56,158 nt of DNA, taken from the NCBI GenBank assembly GCA_905214235.1, contig CAJMLF010000012.1, forward strand, positions 1 to 56,158. Direction: 5' to 3'. This DNA is from an uncultured bacterium (GTDB lineage Bacteria > Bacillota > Bacilli > Lactobacillales > Lactobacillaceae). Shown here in pieces: positions 12,607-21,508 of this stretch. Position 1 is the stretch's first letter, and each line of letters opens with the position of its first letter. The translations under genes and the position numbers were made by a program. The notes beneath the pieces are model-generated. The model was not told the origin of the DNA. It saw nothing but the letters and a program-made list of their open reading frames with translations, and ran no database searches.

Positions 12607-13788
12607 TTAAAGCTCGTCTTCTTGATTTTCTGTTTCCATTGCCTGCTCATCCTGCGCAGCCAGGGGCTCGGCCCAAACTTCGGTGTCGTCCACCTGTTCT
12701 TCCAGTTCGGTCAGGCTACTACCGGTAATCCAGACAAAGCCTAACAGGCTGTCATCATCCGGATTAGTGAGGTTAAAGAAGCGGAACTGCCAGTTATCCT
12801 TCAGCATCCACTGACGTTGGATGGCTTCCTCCTGTGAATACCGTACCACCATCAAGAGGGTCGGTTGCAAAGAACGGATAACGTGGAGGGGCATCCCCAC
12901 CGTTGCTCGAACCTGCTCCTCGTACTGGGTCACGTTAGCAGCACTGTCGTAGACGTTGGCAATCGAGGTCAGCCCCAGCTCAATGTTTTTCACGTACAGG
13001 GAGCCAGTGGCCGTGACGTAGAAGTTAAGGGAGAACATACCCCGGTATTCCAGCGATGCGGCCACGCTCTTCACGATCCGTTGCATTTCCGTCAGCAGGT
13101 CGTCATCAACTACCGCCGGCGTTTCAACGGCAATCAGCTTCCGGTCCTGGGCAAACTTCAACTTGGCCAGGGGGTAGATCTTAACGTCATTCCCATCAGT
13201 AACTGCCGTCATCGTGTATTCGGCGGTGTGGTCAATCCAAGATTCCAAAAGGTAGGTCCCCGTATTGATAAAGTCACCAGCCCGGGCAATGTCCGACTGG
13301 CGGTTAATCATCATGGACTGTTCCCCAATTCCCCGTTGAATTGGCTTCAGCAAGGCCGGGTAACCGATGGAGTCAATTGACTGGTAAACATCATCCAAAC
13401 TAACAACGGTTACGTAGGGGGCAATGTTAATGTTGATCTGGTCCAAGAAGGCCCGTTCCATCAGCCGGTCCTGGACAATTTCCAGACCATTGATCCCCTG
13501 GGGAATCGCCGCGAACTGGCTCAAAAAGTGCAGGACCCGGGAGTCAACGCTCGGCGTCTGGTAAATAATGGCGTCACAGTCCTGACCAAACTCGGTCAGC
13601 TTAGCCTTATCGTTGTAGGGCCCAACGATAGTAAAATCAGCCATCTTCGTCAATGCTGGTTGGGCGTGGTCCAGGTAGACACCCACGTTAAAACCGGCAT
13701 TTTTAGCTGCGGCAATCAGCGCACCTACGTTCCGGTTGACGGCAATTAAGCCAATCGTGCTTCCCGGATAAATAGCGTTCGTACTCAT
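12607..13788 (-). CDS. ATP-grasp protein related to PurK, active site degenerate
   Basis: 393 aa with the overall layout of PurK (N5-carboxyaminoimidazole ribonucleotide synthase): an N-terminal nucleotide-like domain, an ATP-grasp core (YPALLKPIQRG, then YLLESWIDHTAEYTM) and a C-terminal lobe. However, the PurK signatures are missing: the N-terminal glycine motif reads GLIAVNRNVG, the loop that is usually GYDGKGQ reads RGIGEQSMM, and the substrate motif usually APRPHNSGH reads IELGLTSIANVYD. The acidic C-terminal tail (last 20 residues) is also extra. It follows xpt by 12 nt, so it is co-transcribed with purine salvage, but PurK activity is doubtful. Confidence 0.65.
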   Translation of the reverse strand: MSTNAIYPGSTIGLIAVNRNVGALIAAAKNAGFNVGVYLDHAQPALTKMADFTIVGPYNDKAKLTEFGQDCDAIIYQTPSVDSRVLHFLSQFAAIPQGINGLEIVQDRLMERAFLDQININIAPYVTVVSLDDVYQSIDSIGYPALLKPIQRGIGEQSMMINRQSDIARAGDFINTGTYLLESWIDHTAEYTMTAVTDGNDVKIYPLAKLKFAQDRKLIAVETPAVVDDDLLTEMQRIVKSVAASLEYRGMFSLNFYVTATGSLYVKNIELGLTSIANVYDSAANVTQYEEQVRATVGMPLHVIRSLQPTLLMVVRYSQEEAIQRQWMLKDNWQFRFFNLTNPDDDSLLGFVWITGSSLTELEEQVDDTEVWAEPLAAQDEQAMETENQEDEL

Positions 13789-13800
13789 TGTCGTCCCCCC

Positions 13801-14397
<597 letters not shown>

Positions 14398-15027
14398 CTA
14401 CTTATCATAATTATATAACTTATAAGTCTGAATTACCGAAATGAGCTTCTTGGCGTAGTCCGGATCGGTTGCGTAGCCCGACTTCTGCAGGGCCTCGGCC
14501 GCCTCCTTATAGTTCTTCGCATTGACCACGTCTTGGTAGTTCTGCTTGTTCATGTCGGTTCCGTTTAGCATCAGCTTTGTATGGTCCTTAATCGAATCAC
14601 TCCAGCTGTCGTAAACCCGGAAGCGGCCCTTAGTAGCAATCCAGCGCCCGTTAATGTACTCCTTGGTCGTCATCACCTTAGAATTGCTTGGGTCCGTCCC
14701 CTTAATTCCAAAGAGGTTGTGGTACTGGGATGCCAGCTGGCTGGTTCCCCACTGGGACTCCAGGATCGCCTGGGCAATGGTTACCGAAGCACAAACATGG
14801 TAGGTATTCTGCATTGCCTGGGCCTCGGGAGCAACCTGCTTGATGAACAGCCGCTTGGCCTCACGGTCCTGGTGCTCCATCTGGCGTTCAATCCGCTGTT
14901 GGTTCCAAATCCGGTAATAGTGGTGCGCAGCGTAGACCCCCAAGAACAGGGCAATGATAACGAGTAGCCAAATTAACGTCTTCGTCCCTGATTTACGTTT
15001 ACGCTTTTTCCCCTTTCGCCTTGCCAA
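14398..15027 (-). CDS. Membrane-anchored glucosaminidase, GH73 family
   Basis: 209 aa. A very basic N-terminus (ARRKGKKRKRKSG) and one transmembrane segment (about 20-42, TLIWLLVIIALFLGVYAAHHYY) give a signal anchor with the enzyme outside. The GH73 domain (about 65-209) contains SVTIAQAILESQWGTS, with the catalytic glutamate in ILES, then HNLFGIKG and YDSWSDSIKDH. It probably cleaves peptidoglycan beta-N-acetylglucosamine bonds. There is no cell-wall-binding repeat. It heads the operon with xpt and the purK-like gene. Confidence 0.85.
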   Translation of the reverse strand: MARRKGKKRKRKSGTKTLIWLLVIIALFLGVYAAHHYYRIWNQQRIERQMEHQDREAKRLFIKQVAPEAQAMQNTYHVCASVTIAQAILESQWGTSQLASQYHNLFGIKGTDPSNSKVMTTKEYINGRWIATKGRFRVYDSWSDSIKDHTKLMLNGTDMNKQNYQDVVNAKNYKEAAEALQKSGYATDPDYAKKLISVIQTYKLYNYDK

Positions 15028-15071
15028 AAGAAATTTTCCTCCTCTACCATTTTTTAAAATATCTACTTCAG

Positions 15072-15080
15072 ATTATATCA
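15072..15080 (-). promoter_or_regulatory. Promoter of the glucosaminidase-xpt operon (-10)
   Basis: Extended -10 TGA-TATAAT about 45 nt before the glucosaminidase start; the -35 region is poor. It lies after the rpsI terminator. Confidence 0.5.
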
Positions 15081-15113
15081 TTATTTTAATAATCGGCCTG
15101 CATGATTTTAAAA

Positions 15114-15144
15114 CAAAAAAGAGACCGAGTAAAACTCGATCTCT
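15114..15144 (-). terminator. Terminator after rpsI
   Basis: AGAGATCGAGT pairs with ACTCGGTCTCT (one G-U) around TTT, followed by TTTTTTG: a strong intrinsic terminator ending the rplM-rpsI transcript. Confidence 0.92.
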
Positions 15145-15167
15145 GATATTGAAGCGGTAATCGAATA

Positions 15168-15563
15168 TTAACGCTTACTGAATTGAGCAGCCTTACGAGC
15201 CTTCTTCAGACCTGGCTTACGACGTTCCTTCATCCGAGGGTCACGAGTCAAAAGACCGGCCTTCTTCAAAGCGTCACGGAAGTCAGGGTCAACAGTGAGC
15301 AGGGCACGGGCGATACCGTGACGAACTGCACCGGCTTGACCGGAGAATCCACCACCGTTGATGTTAGCGATAACGTCGTATTGACCGTTAGTCTTAGTAA
15401 CATCAAATGGTTGGTTAACGATAGCACGTAAGTTGGCAAATGGAATGTAGTCTTCGATTGCCTTACCGTTCATAGTAATCTTACCAGAACCTGGTACTAA
15501 GCGAACACGTGCGGTAGCGTCCTTACGACGACCAGTACCTCTGTATTGTACAGTTTGAGCCAA
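15168..15563 (-). CDS. rpsI: 30S ribosomal protein S9
   Basis: 131 aa with typical [18 protein letters not shown] start and the basic tail ...[11 protein letters not shown] that reaches the P-site tRNA. An ATG lies two codons upstream (15569) but only 2-3 nt after the AAGGAGG sequence; the TTG at 15563-15561 is 8 nt from it and gives MAQTVQYRG, the usual lactobacillus N-terminus, so TTG is preferred. Operon with rplM, 13 nt apart. Confidence 0.93.
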   Translation of the reverse strand: MAQTVQYRGTGRRKDATARVRLVPGSGKITMNGKAIEDYIPFANLRAIVNQPFDVTKTNGQYDVIANINGGGFSGQAGAVRHGIARALLTVDPDFRDALKKAGLLTRDPRMKERRKPGLKKARKAAQFSKR

Positions 15564-15576
15564 TTCCATTCCCTCC

Positions 15577-16020
15577 TTAGATTAAGTTTGTAATGTCCAA
15601 TGCTTCAGGCTTTTGTGCTGCATGACTGTGGTCTTCACCAGCGTAGACATGAAGCTTTAAGCCCATCTTGTGGCCAAGGGAGTTGTGTGGAAGCATACCC
15701 TTGATAGCAGTTTCCACTAACTTCTCTGGTTCCTTAGCACGGAAGTCACCGGCAGTCCGTGCCTTCAAACCACCAGGGTAGTTTGAGTGACGGTAGTACA
15801 TCTTCTTAGATGCCTTCTTACCAGTTAACTTAACTTGTGCAGCGTTGATAACGATGACGTTGTCACCAGTGTCAACGTGGGGAGTAAATGTTGGCTTGTT
15901 CTTACCACGCAGGATAGATACGACGACGGTGGCCAGACGACCCATTGGGACATCCTTAGCATCGACAACGTACCACTTGCGATCAACTTCACCAGGTTTA
16001 GCGATGTATGTCGTTCTCAC
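15577..16020 (-). CDS. rplM: 50S ribosomal protein L13
   Basis: 147 aa early-assembly protein of the large subunit. The frame runs further upstream through the ribosome binding site itself; GTG at 16020-16018, 8 nt after GGAGG, gives the normal start [21 protein letters not shown]. Conserved [13 protein letters not shown] and [12 protein letters not shown] are present. Confidence 0.95.
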   Translation of the reverse strand: MRTTYIAKPGEVDRKWYVVDAKDVPMGRLATVVVSILRGKNKPTFTPHVDTGDNVIVINAAQVKLTGKKASKKMYYRHSNYPGGLKARTAGDFRAKEPEKLVETAIKGMLPHNSLGHKMGLKLHVYAGEDHSHAAQKPEALDITNLI

Positions 16021-16099
16021 GATTAGTTCCTCCAATTTTGTTTTCTTTTACATATAATAGTGTACCGAGTTATTAGATGGAAAAGAAATACCAAGTGTT

Positions 16100-16128
16100 A
16101 GTATACCTTTTTCTCAATTGTTCGTCAA
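16100..16128 (-). promoter_or_regulatory. rplM-rpsI promoter
   Basis: -35 TTGACG (16123-16128), 17 bp spacer, -10 TATACT (16100-16105). The -35 overlaps the truA stop codon. About 75 nt of leader separates it from rplM; Firmicutes often carry an L13 autoregulatory leader here, but the fold was not verified. Confidence 0.8.
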
Positions 16129-16895
16129 TCATTTTCGCCATTCGATCCATAATCAACACTGACCAGGTACAAGCCACTAGCGGGGGCCGTCATCCGGGCC
16201 TGGGTCCGGTCCTTGGCCGCCAGTACCCGCTTGACGTCACTGACCGGGCGCTGGCCGCTTCCCACCTCCAAGAGGAAGGCAACCATTATCCGGATCTGGT
16301 TATACAAGAACCCGTTCCCCGTAAACTCAAAGACAACCTCATTGCGGACGGGGTCCCGGTTAATGGTGATTTTCTCCACCGTTCTGACGTTACTCTTGGC
16401 CTGGCTTCCCGAGGCAACAAAGCTGGTAAAGTCATGTTCCCCGATGAAGTCCTGAGCCGCAATCCGCATCTTGTCAATATCGACCGGGTATTTAAAGTGC
16501 GCCGTGTAGTTGCGCTTGAAAGGGTCCACGAATTCACCCTGGTCAACCCGGTAACGGTAGGTCTTGCGGTGGGCACTAAAGCGGGCGTGAAAACTAGGAT
16601 CAACCAGTTCGGCCTTTTTCACCAGGATATCCAAGGGAAGGATACTGTTGAGGGCCTTACGCATCGAATCATTACCTAAGTGGTAGGGAATGTCGAAGTG
16701 GGCCACCTGGTTAAGAGCGTGGACGCCGGCATCGGTCCGCCCCGATCCAATGACCGAAATTGGTGGGTCCGGGTGCTTGGCAATCTTATTGACCGCGTTT
16801 TTGAGGACCTGCTCAACGGTCCGTTTGTGCGGCTGAATCTGAAAGCCTGAGAAGTTGGCCCCATCATAGGCAAACGTAATCTTGTAACGGTACAT
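16125..16895 (-). CDS. truA: tRNA pseudouridine(38-40) synthase TruA
   Basis: 256 aa; makes pseudouridine in the anticodon arm of tRNAs. The catalytic aspartate is in GSGRTDAGVHALNQVAHFD (about residues 48-66). The preferred start ATG at 16895 has AAGGAG 8 nt upstream; an in-frame ATG six codons earlier overlaps that site. Usually it follows ecfT directly; here the GH53 gene lies between. Confidence 0.95.
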   Translation of the reverse strand: MYRYKITFAYDGANFSGFQIQPHKRTVEQVLKNAVNKIAKHPDPPISVIGSGRTDAGVHALNQVAHFDIPYHLGNDSMRKALNSILPLDILVKKAELVDPSFHARFSAHRKTYRYRVDQGEFVDPFKRNYTAHFKYPVDIDKMRIAAQDFIGEHDFTSFVASGSQAKSNVRTVEKITINRDPVRNEVVFEFTGNGFLYNQIRIMVAFLLEVGSGQRPVSDVKRVLAAKDRTQARMTAPASGLYLVSVDYGSNGEND

Positions 16896-16927
16896 TTTTG
16901 CCGCTCCTTTCATAAACTATCCTTCCC

Positions 16928-16956
16928 ATTTTAGCTGGTCATCCCCGGAGATACAA
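16928..16956 (-). promoter_or_regulatory. truA promoter
   Basis: -35 TTGTAT (16951-16956), 17 bp spacer, -10 TAAAAT (16928-16933), about 30 nt before truA and just after the terminator of the GH53 gene. It would make truA independent of the ecf operon. Confidence 0.65.
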
Positions 16957-16963
16957 GCATATG

Positions 16964-16997
16964 AAAAGGAGACCAGCTTAAAAGTCCGGTCTCCTTT
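16964..16997 (-). terminator. Terminator after the GH53 gene
   Basis: AAAGGAGACC pairs perfectly with GGTCTCCTTT around a 13 nt loop and is followed by a T tract on the minus strand. Confidence 0.85.
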
Positions 16998-17004
16998 ATA
17001 CTAA

Positions 17005-20000
17005 TTAAATTTCATCATCAACTTGAGGGCTTAACTTGGTCGTTGCCTGGTCGCCTGGCTCCGCGTCCACCACTAGCTTAGCCGAATAGGTAGCCGTCAG
17101 GTTTTGCCCGTACTTAACTCCCTGGTTAGCAGCCACAAAGTTATCCGTCTTTTCACCAGCATTGTTACCATTAAGCCAGAATTCATAGTGGTAACGGGCG
17201 CCATTAGCAGCAACGTATTCCGCCGACTTAACCCCATCCTTCAGTCTTTCAGCAATGGCCGTCAAGTTGGTATCACTGATGGCAGCAGCGGGATCGCCAG
17301 TAAGGAGGCTGGCTGACTGACCGTCTAGGAAGTCATCGACCGCAACCGTTCCCCCAGCTGTCAGGCCATCTCCCGGGGTGACATCGGTATTATTCCAGAT
17401 CTTGCTGATCTTAATCGTTACCGGTGACTCTTTTCTTGCCACTTCAGGTGACGTATAGCCATCTAAGAAGCCCTTGAACATCATCAACGACTGCAGTGGG
17501 TGGCCGTGGTCATCAAACAGGGTAATGTTATCCCAGGATGAACCGCCACTTGCCGGCTGACCATTGTAGAACAGCTTTGAGTCAGGGTAGTAACCACGCG
17601 AGTTCATTGAGGCCCAACCGGTTCCTTCGGTTTCACCCATGTACTTGTTGAACTGCCAGTTATCCCAACCGGCACGAACCGGGATCCAGGCTGGTTCCCA
17701 GTAAAATGCGCCGAGGCCATTATCATTACTAAGAATCGTCTTGTACAGTTCGCTGATGGCATCGACTTGTCCCTGGGGGCTCACTGGGTAGTGACCAGGG
17801 TCGTTACTGATGTTGTTGGCTGTCCCGTCCGCGTTTTGCAGAGTAAACGGCCAGCCAGTTTCGGCAACCATGTACTTCTTACCAAATTCCTTTGCCAGCT
17901 GTTCAACCTGCGCGATGATGGTCGGGTTGTTCCCCCACTTGGTTGTGTTACCCCATCCCCAGAACGGGTAGTAGGAAGTAGCAAAGATGTCATAACTAAC
18001 GTTGTGGTCTTGTAACGACTGCAAAATCAGGCGGTCGTTATCAATGTCTGGGGATTCAACGTGGATGGCAATCTTGGTTTTCTGACTGTCCTCCCGGTAT
18101 GCCCGCGAAGCCGCGCTCAGTAGGTTGGTCAACTTAGTGGCGTACGGGTTATCCTTCCAAACGTTAATCGAGCCACCCTCGCTGACGCCCAGCATACCCT
18201 TGGTAATTTCGTTACCGAGTTGGACCATACCAATTTGAATTCCGGCCGCGTTGAAGTCACTGATCAGTTTCTTGTTGTACAGGTACAGCTCCGTGTTCAG
18301 GTTTTCGTCACTCAGGTCCCGCCAAGCCTTTGGCCGCGCTTGGGTAGCCGGGTCGGCCCAGAAGTCGGAGAATTGCAGGTCTAGGTAGGTCTTAATCCCG
18401 TACTTTTGGGCATTTTTGGCAATCTCTAGGGCAGTCTGTTCATCGTTGTTTCCCCCACCGTAGCTTAAGCCATCGGCATTGTAAGGGTTAACCCACAGGC
18501 GGATCCGGACGTAGTTAACGCCCGCTTCAGAAAGGACTTTCATCAGGTCGGCCGGTTGCCCATTGAAGTCGTAGAACTGAACCCCGTTATTGATCAGGGC
18601 AATGTAACTTGAGACGTCCACTCCCCGGATGGTCTCCTGGCTCATATTATTGATTGGTTCCACCTTGACGGTTTCGTAACGGGCCCCGGTTTCTCCACCT
18701 GTCTGGTAAGCCAACTTAACCTCGTCAACCGTCTTTTGGCTTTCCGGTGTCTTGTCATCGTCGACGGCCGGCTTGACGGGTGCCCCCCAAGTTAGGATGG
18801 CGCTGTAGTTGATCTTTAAGGCGTCACCGTACTTGGCGCCCTTATTAGCAGCGAGGAAGTTGTTTAGCTTATCCTCAGCACTTTGTCCCTCTAGCCAGAA
18901 GACGTAGTGGTAGCTATCCTTACCATGGGTGTAAGTCTTGAGTCCTTCAAGGCCTTTGGTGTTGCCAGGCAGGCTCGCGAAGATGGTCTTCAGGATGTCG
19001 TCGCTAATTGTCTCCCCCTTAGGTCCCTTCAAGACGAGGCCGAGGTTTGCCAACAGGTTGCCCAGGTCATCGGCCCCGAGGGTCTGCCCCTTCGTTAGGC
19101 CGTTTTCAACATCAACATTGACCCCATGATCCTTGAAGAGGTCCTGGACAACGGGCTGAAGGGTAGAACTGGTGGTAGCAACCGGCTGGCTAGCCTGTTG
19201 ACCGTTGATCAGCAGCAAGGCGAGGGTCATGGTATGCAGGTCCAGTCCGACCCCTAAGAAGTCACCATTGACGTTTCGGTTACCAAGCTGGTTCATGAAG
19301 TTGGCTAGTGCATCGTCGAAGTTTGTCTGGTTCAGCTTAGCCGTATAGCTTTCGACCACGGTCCCGTTCAACAGTGATGTCCGGTTAAGGACTTTTTCAA
19401 TAATGGCCGGGTCGTTCTTCAAATCGCCCTGGGCAATCAGCTGGGCCATCTGGTGGACGGAAAAGGCGGCGTAGTTATTGTCACTGCTCTGCCAATCGTA
19501 CTTAACAAGCTGGTGGTTAGCCTTCAAGTCCGCTGCCAGTTGGTTACCAGTAAAGGTCCGCAAGGTATCAAGATCGGTATCCGCCGCCCCATCATTGTTG
19601 AAGTGCAGGTTAATACCATTCACATTGACGGTTTGGTTACGCACAATTTGACCATTGCCGTCAAGGTAGTAGAATTTACCGTTCGAGACAATCAGGCGGT
19701 TGGTGTAAAGAATCTTATTGTTGTACTTCTCAGACCAGGCATCGACATAGTTACCTTCACCATCATTAGCATCACTATAGCGCAGGACGACCTGGAAACT
19801 GCCGTTATGGTCAGTAACGTTGTTAGGCAGGTCAAACGCGGTAACAAAGCCACTGTTGGCACTGTTGTACATCTGCGGATAAACTTTAGCAACGTCCGGC
19901 CGGGCAGTTGCCTGAATCTTTTGCCGAGCGACTTCCTTGCCGTTAATGAGGAGGATGACAAAGCGGTTATCTTTCGTAGTTGCCGCATCGCTAGCAAACC

Positions 20001-21399
20001 AGCCACCAACCGTGATCCGGTCCCCTTCAACATTGACCGAATCAAAGTGGTATCCCGATTGGTTCAAGGTAAAGTCTGGCAACCAATAGTCAACACTATC
20101 GCTGGAGTTACCGTTACCGGTGCTGACGTCAGAATAGCGGCTCACGATTGAGTAGGTGTGCCCCATTTGCAACGGCAATTTGCCCAGGTCAACGTCAAAG
20201 CGGGCATCCCCCGCTGTCCGGGTATCGCTGCCGAACACCTTAGCCACGTCTGGTGAGGCAATATTCTTAATCCGTTGGGACGATACCTGCCGGTTAGCAG
20301 TCCGGTCAAAGACAATCAGGTAGTGGTAGGGAGCGAAGATAGAAGCGTCATCGGCATGCCAGCCGGTAACGTGTAGGTCCCCACTGCTAAGGTCCCAGGA
20401 ATCCAGGTTTGCCCGGTTTACCTTGGTAACCCCACTAAACCAAAAGTCGGTCCCGTTACCATTACCGGCCGGGTCAGCTGTCCACCGACTCAGGAAGACA
20501 ATATTATCCTTAGCATATTGGGGAGTAAGCTTAAAGCTGACCTTAAAACCGGCAATCCCAGCGTTGGCAATTGTTGGGAAGGCCTTGGCGACGTCTGGTC
20601 GGGCCTGGTTATCGACCACCTTTTGTCGGGTGATTTCACGGTTCAGTGTCTGGTCAAAAGCGATGATGTAGTGGTACTGCTTTTGGGCCGCTTGGTTGCT
20701 GGCGTGCCAACCACTGACGGTGACATTACCGTCCTGGTCACTACTAATGTTGTCTAAAACCGCCCGGTTCTGGTTATCAATGATGATGGGACTAAACCAG
20801 AAGTCGGTCCGGTTCCCCTCCCCATGCAGGGGATCACTGCTGTAACGGGAAATGACACTGATTGAGTGCCCAGCTAGTGAAGCCGCGTTTGGCAGCAAAA
20901 TATTAGCATTAAAGCCCGCGTAGTCACTGCCGGCCACGTCAGGGTACGCGTTTTGCACGTCGTCGCGCCGCTGGGGCGTGATGGCCTGGCGGGCAATTTC
21001 CTGCTGGCTGCTGTTATCATAAACTATTATGTACCGGTAGGGTTGACTGGTACTGTGACCAGTGGCTTGCCAACCACTGACGTTTAGCTGGGTTTGGCCC
21101 TGCTGATTGGTAGAAAGCGAAGAATGGTCTAGGTAACCGTTATTTGCGTTCACATCGTTGGCCGTCGTTGGTGTCGTTGCTGGCATCTGGTTCTTCGCTG
21201 GCTGGCTAGTAGTTGAACTAGTCGTCGTGGTCCCTGTACTCGTGCTGGTCCCCATCGTTTGGTTAACCGGTGTGGTTGTATCAGCATGACTCGTGCCAGT
21301 CAGGGTAGCAGTGCCGATGGTAAAGCTGGCAAAGGCAATGGCCGCACAGCACCAGAGCTTGCCACTTTTATAAAGTTTATAACGTTTCTTCTGTTCCAT
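17005..21399 (-). CDS. Secreted GH53 endo-beta-1,4-galactanase with RDV repeats
   Basis: 1464 aa extracellular enzyme. Residues 1-39 form a KxYKxGKxW signal peptide (KLYKSGKLW at 8-16), followed by a Ser/Thr-rich linker (41-85). Residues about 87-560 hold four repeats of 105-125 aa that fit the RDV motif R(P/N)DV-x12-SGF-x19-22-R(Y/F)S known from L. reuteri GTFA: RDDV145-148, RPDV267-270, a variant SPDV382-385 and RPDV500-503. A short GKFYYLDGNGQIV repeat is at 574, and a helical stretch of unknown type at 605-760. The GH53 domain covers about 920-1320, with acid/base E1064 (LGNEIT) and nucleophile E1180 (AETGWP). A module of about 105 aa occurs twice, at 764-870 and 1340-1445, flanking the catalytic domain. 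There is no LPxTG. It would cleave arabinogalactan or galactan outside the cell. Confidence 0.88.
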   Translation of the reverse strand: MEQKKRYKLYKSGKLWCCAAIAFASFTIGTATLTGTSHADTTTPVNQTMGTSTSTGTTTTSSTTSQPAKNQMPATTPTTANDVNANNGYLDHSSLSTNQQGQTQLNVSGWQATGHSTSQPYRYIIVYDNSSQQEIARQAITPQRRDDVQNAYPDVAGSDYAGFNANILLPNAASLAGHSISVISRYSSDPLHGEGNRTDFWFSPIIIDNQNRAVLDNISSDQDGNVTVSGWHASNQAAQKQYHYIIAFDQTLNREITRQKVVDNQARPDVAKAFPTIANAGIAGFKVSFKLTPQYAKDNIVFLSRWTADPAGNGNGTDFWFSGVTKVNRANLDSWDLSSGDLHVTGWHADDASIFAPYHYLIVFDRTANRQVSSQRIKNIASPDVAKVFGSDTRTAGDARFDVDLGKLPLQMGHTYSIVSRYSDVSTGNGNSSDSVDYWLPDFTLNQSGYHFDSVNVEGDRITVGGWFASDAATTKDNRFVILLINGKEVARQKIQATARPDVAKVYPQMYNSANSGFVTAFDLPNNVTDHNGSFQVVLRYSDANDGEGNYVDAWSEKYNNKILYTNRLIVSNGKFYYLDGNGQIVRNQTVNVNGINLHFNNDGAADTDLDTLRTFTGNQLAADLKANHQLVKYDWQSSDNNYAAFSVHQMAQLIAQGDLKNDPAIIEKVLNRTSLLNGTVVESYTAKLNQTNFDDALANFMNQLGNRNVNGDFLGVGLDLHTMTLALLLINGQQASQPVATTSSTLQPVVQDLFKDHGVNVDVENGLTKGQTLGADDLGNLLANLGLVLKGPKGETISDDILKTIFASLPGNTKGLEGLKTYTHGKDSYHYVFWLEGQSAEDKLNNFLAANKGAKYGDALKINYSAILTWGAPVKPAVDDDKTPESQKTVDEVKLAYQTGGETGARYETVKVEPINNMSQETIRGVDVSSYIALINNGVQFYDFNGQPADLMKVLSEAGVNYVRIRLWVNPYNADGLSYGGGNNDEQTALEIAKNAQKYGIKTYLDLQFSDFWADPATQARPKAWRDLSDENLNTELYLYNKKLISDFNAAGIQIGMVQLGNEITKGMLGVSEGGSINVWKDNPYATKLTNLLSAASRAYREDSQKTKIAIHVESPDIDNDRLILQSLQDHNVSYDIFATSYYPFWGWGNTTKWGNNPTIIAQVEQLAKEFGKKYMVAETGWPFTLQNADGTANNISNDPGHYPVSPQGQVDAISELYKTILSNDNGLGAFYWEPAWIPVRAGWDNWQFNKYMGETEGTGWASMNSRGYYPDSKLFYNGQPASGGSSWDNITLFDDHGHPLQSLMMFKGFLDGYTSPEVARKESPVTIKISKIWNNTDVTPGDGLTAGGTVAVDDFLDGQSASLLTGDPAAAISDTNLTAIAERLKDGVKSAEYVAANGARYHYEFWLNGNNAGEKTDNFVAANQGVKYGQNLTATYSAKLVVDAEPGDQATTKLSPQVDDEI

Positions 21400-21439
21400 T
21401 TTTCTCCCTCAACTTAATTTACTTTAAAAATACCTCATT

Positions 21440-21471
21440 ATTATATAGCAGTATGATTGCTATGGCTAGCA
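21440..21471 (-). promoter_or_regulatory. Promoter and palindromic operator of the GH53 gene
   Basis: A -10 TATAAT lies at 21440-21445 with a poor -35. Upstream, a 14 bp inverted repeat TGCTA-GCCA-TAGCA (21458-21471) covers the -35 position, and a third TAGCA-type half-site at 21446-21450 forms a second repeat (ATAGCA-N7-TGCTAT). The 14 bp size and TG...CA ends resemble LacI/GalR-family operators, but the centre is CC, not CG. A repressor bound here would block the promoter. Confidence 0.5.
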
Positions 21472-21480
21472 TTACGAAAC

Positions 21481-21508
21481 AAAAGGAGCCCTTCCTTGAT
21501 AGCTCCTT
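21481..21508 (-). terminator. Terminator after ecfT
   Basis: AAGGAGC pairs with GCTCCTT around a 12 nt loop, then TTTTG. The stem starts at the ecfT stop codon, so the ecf operon ends before the GH53 gene. Confidence 0.75.

Noticed and set aside
15564..15569. ATG start of rpsI two codons upstream
   Set aside because: It is only 2-3 nt from the ribosome binding site; the TTG is at 8 nt and gives the usual S9 N-terminus.
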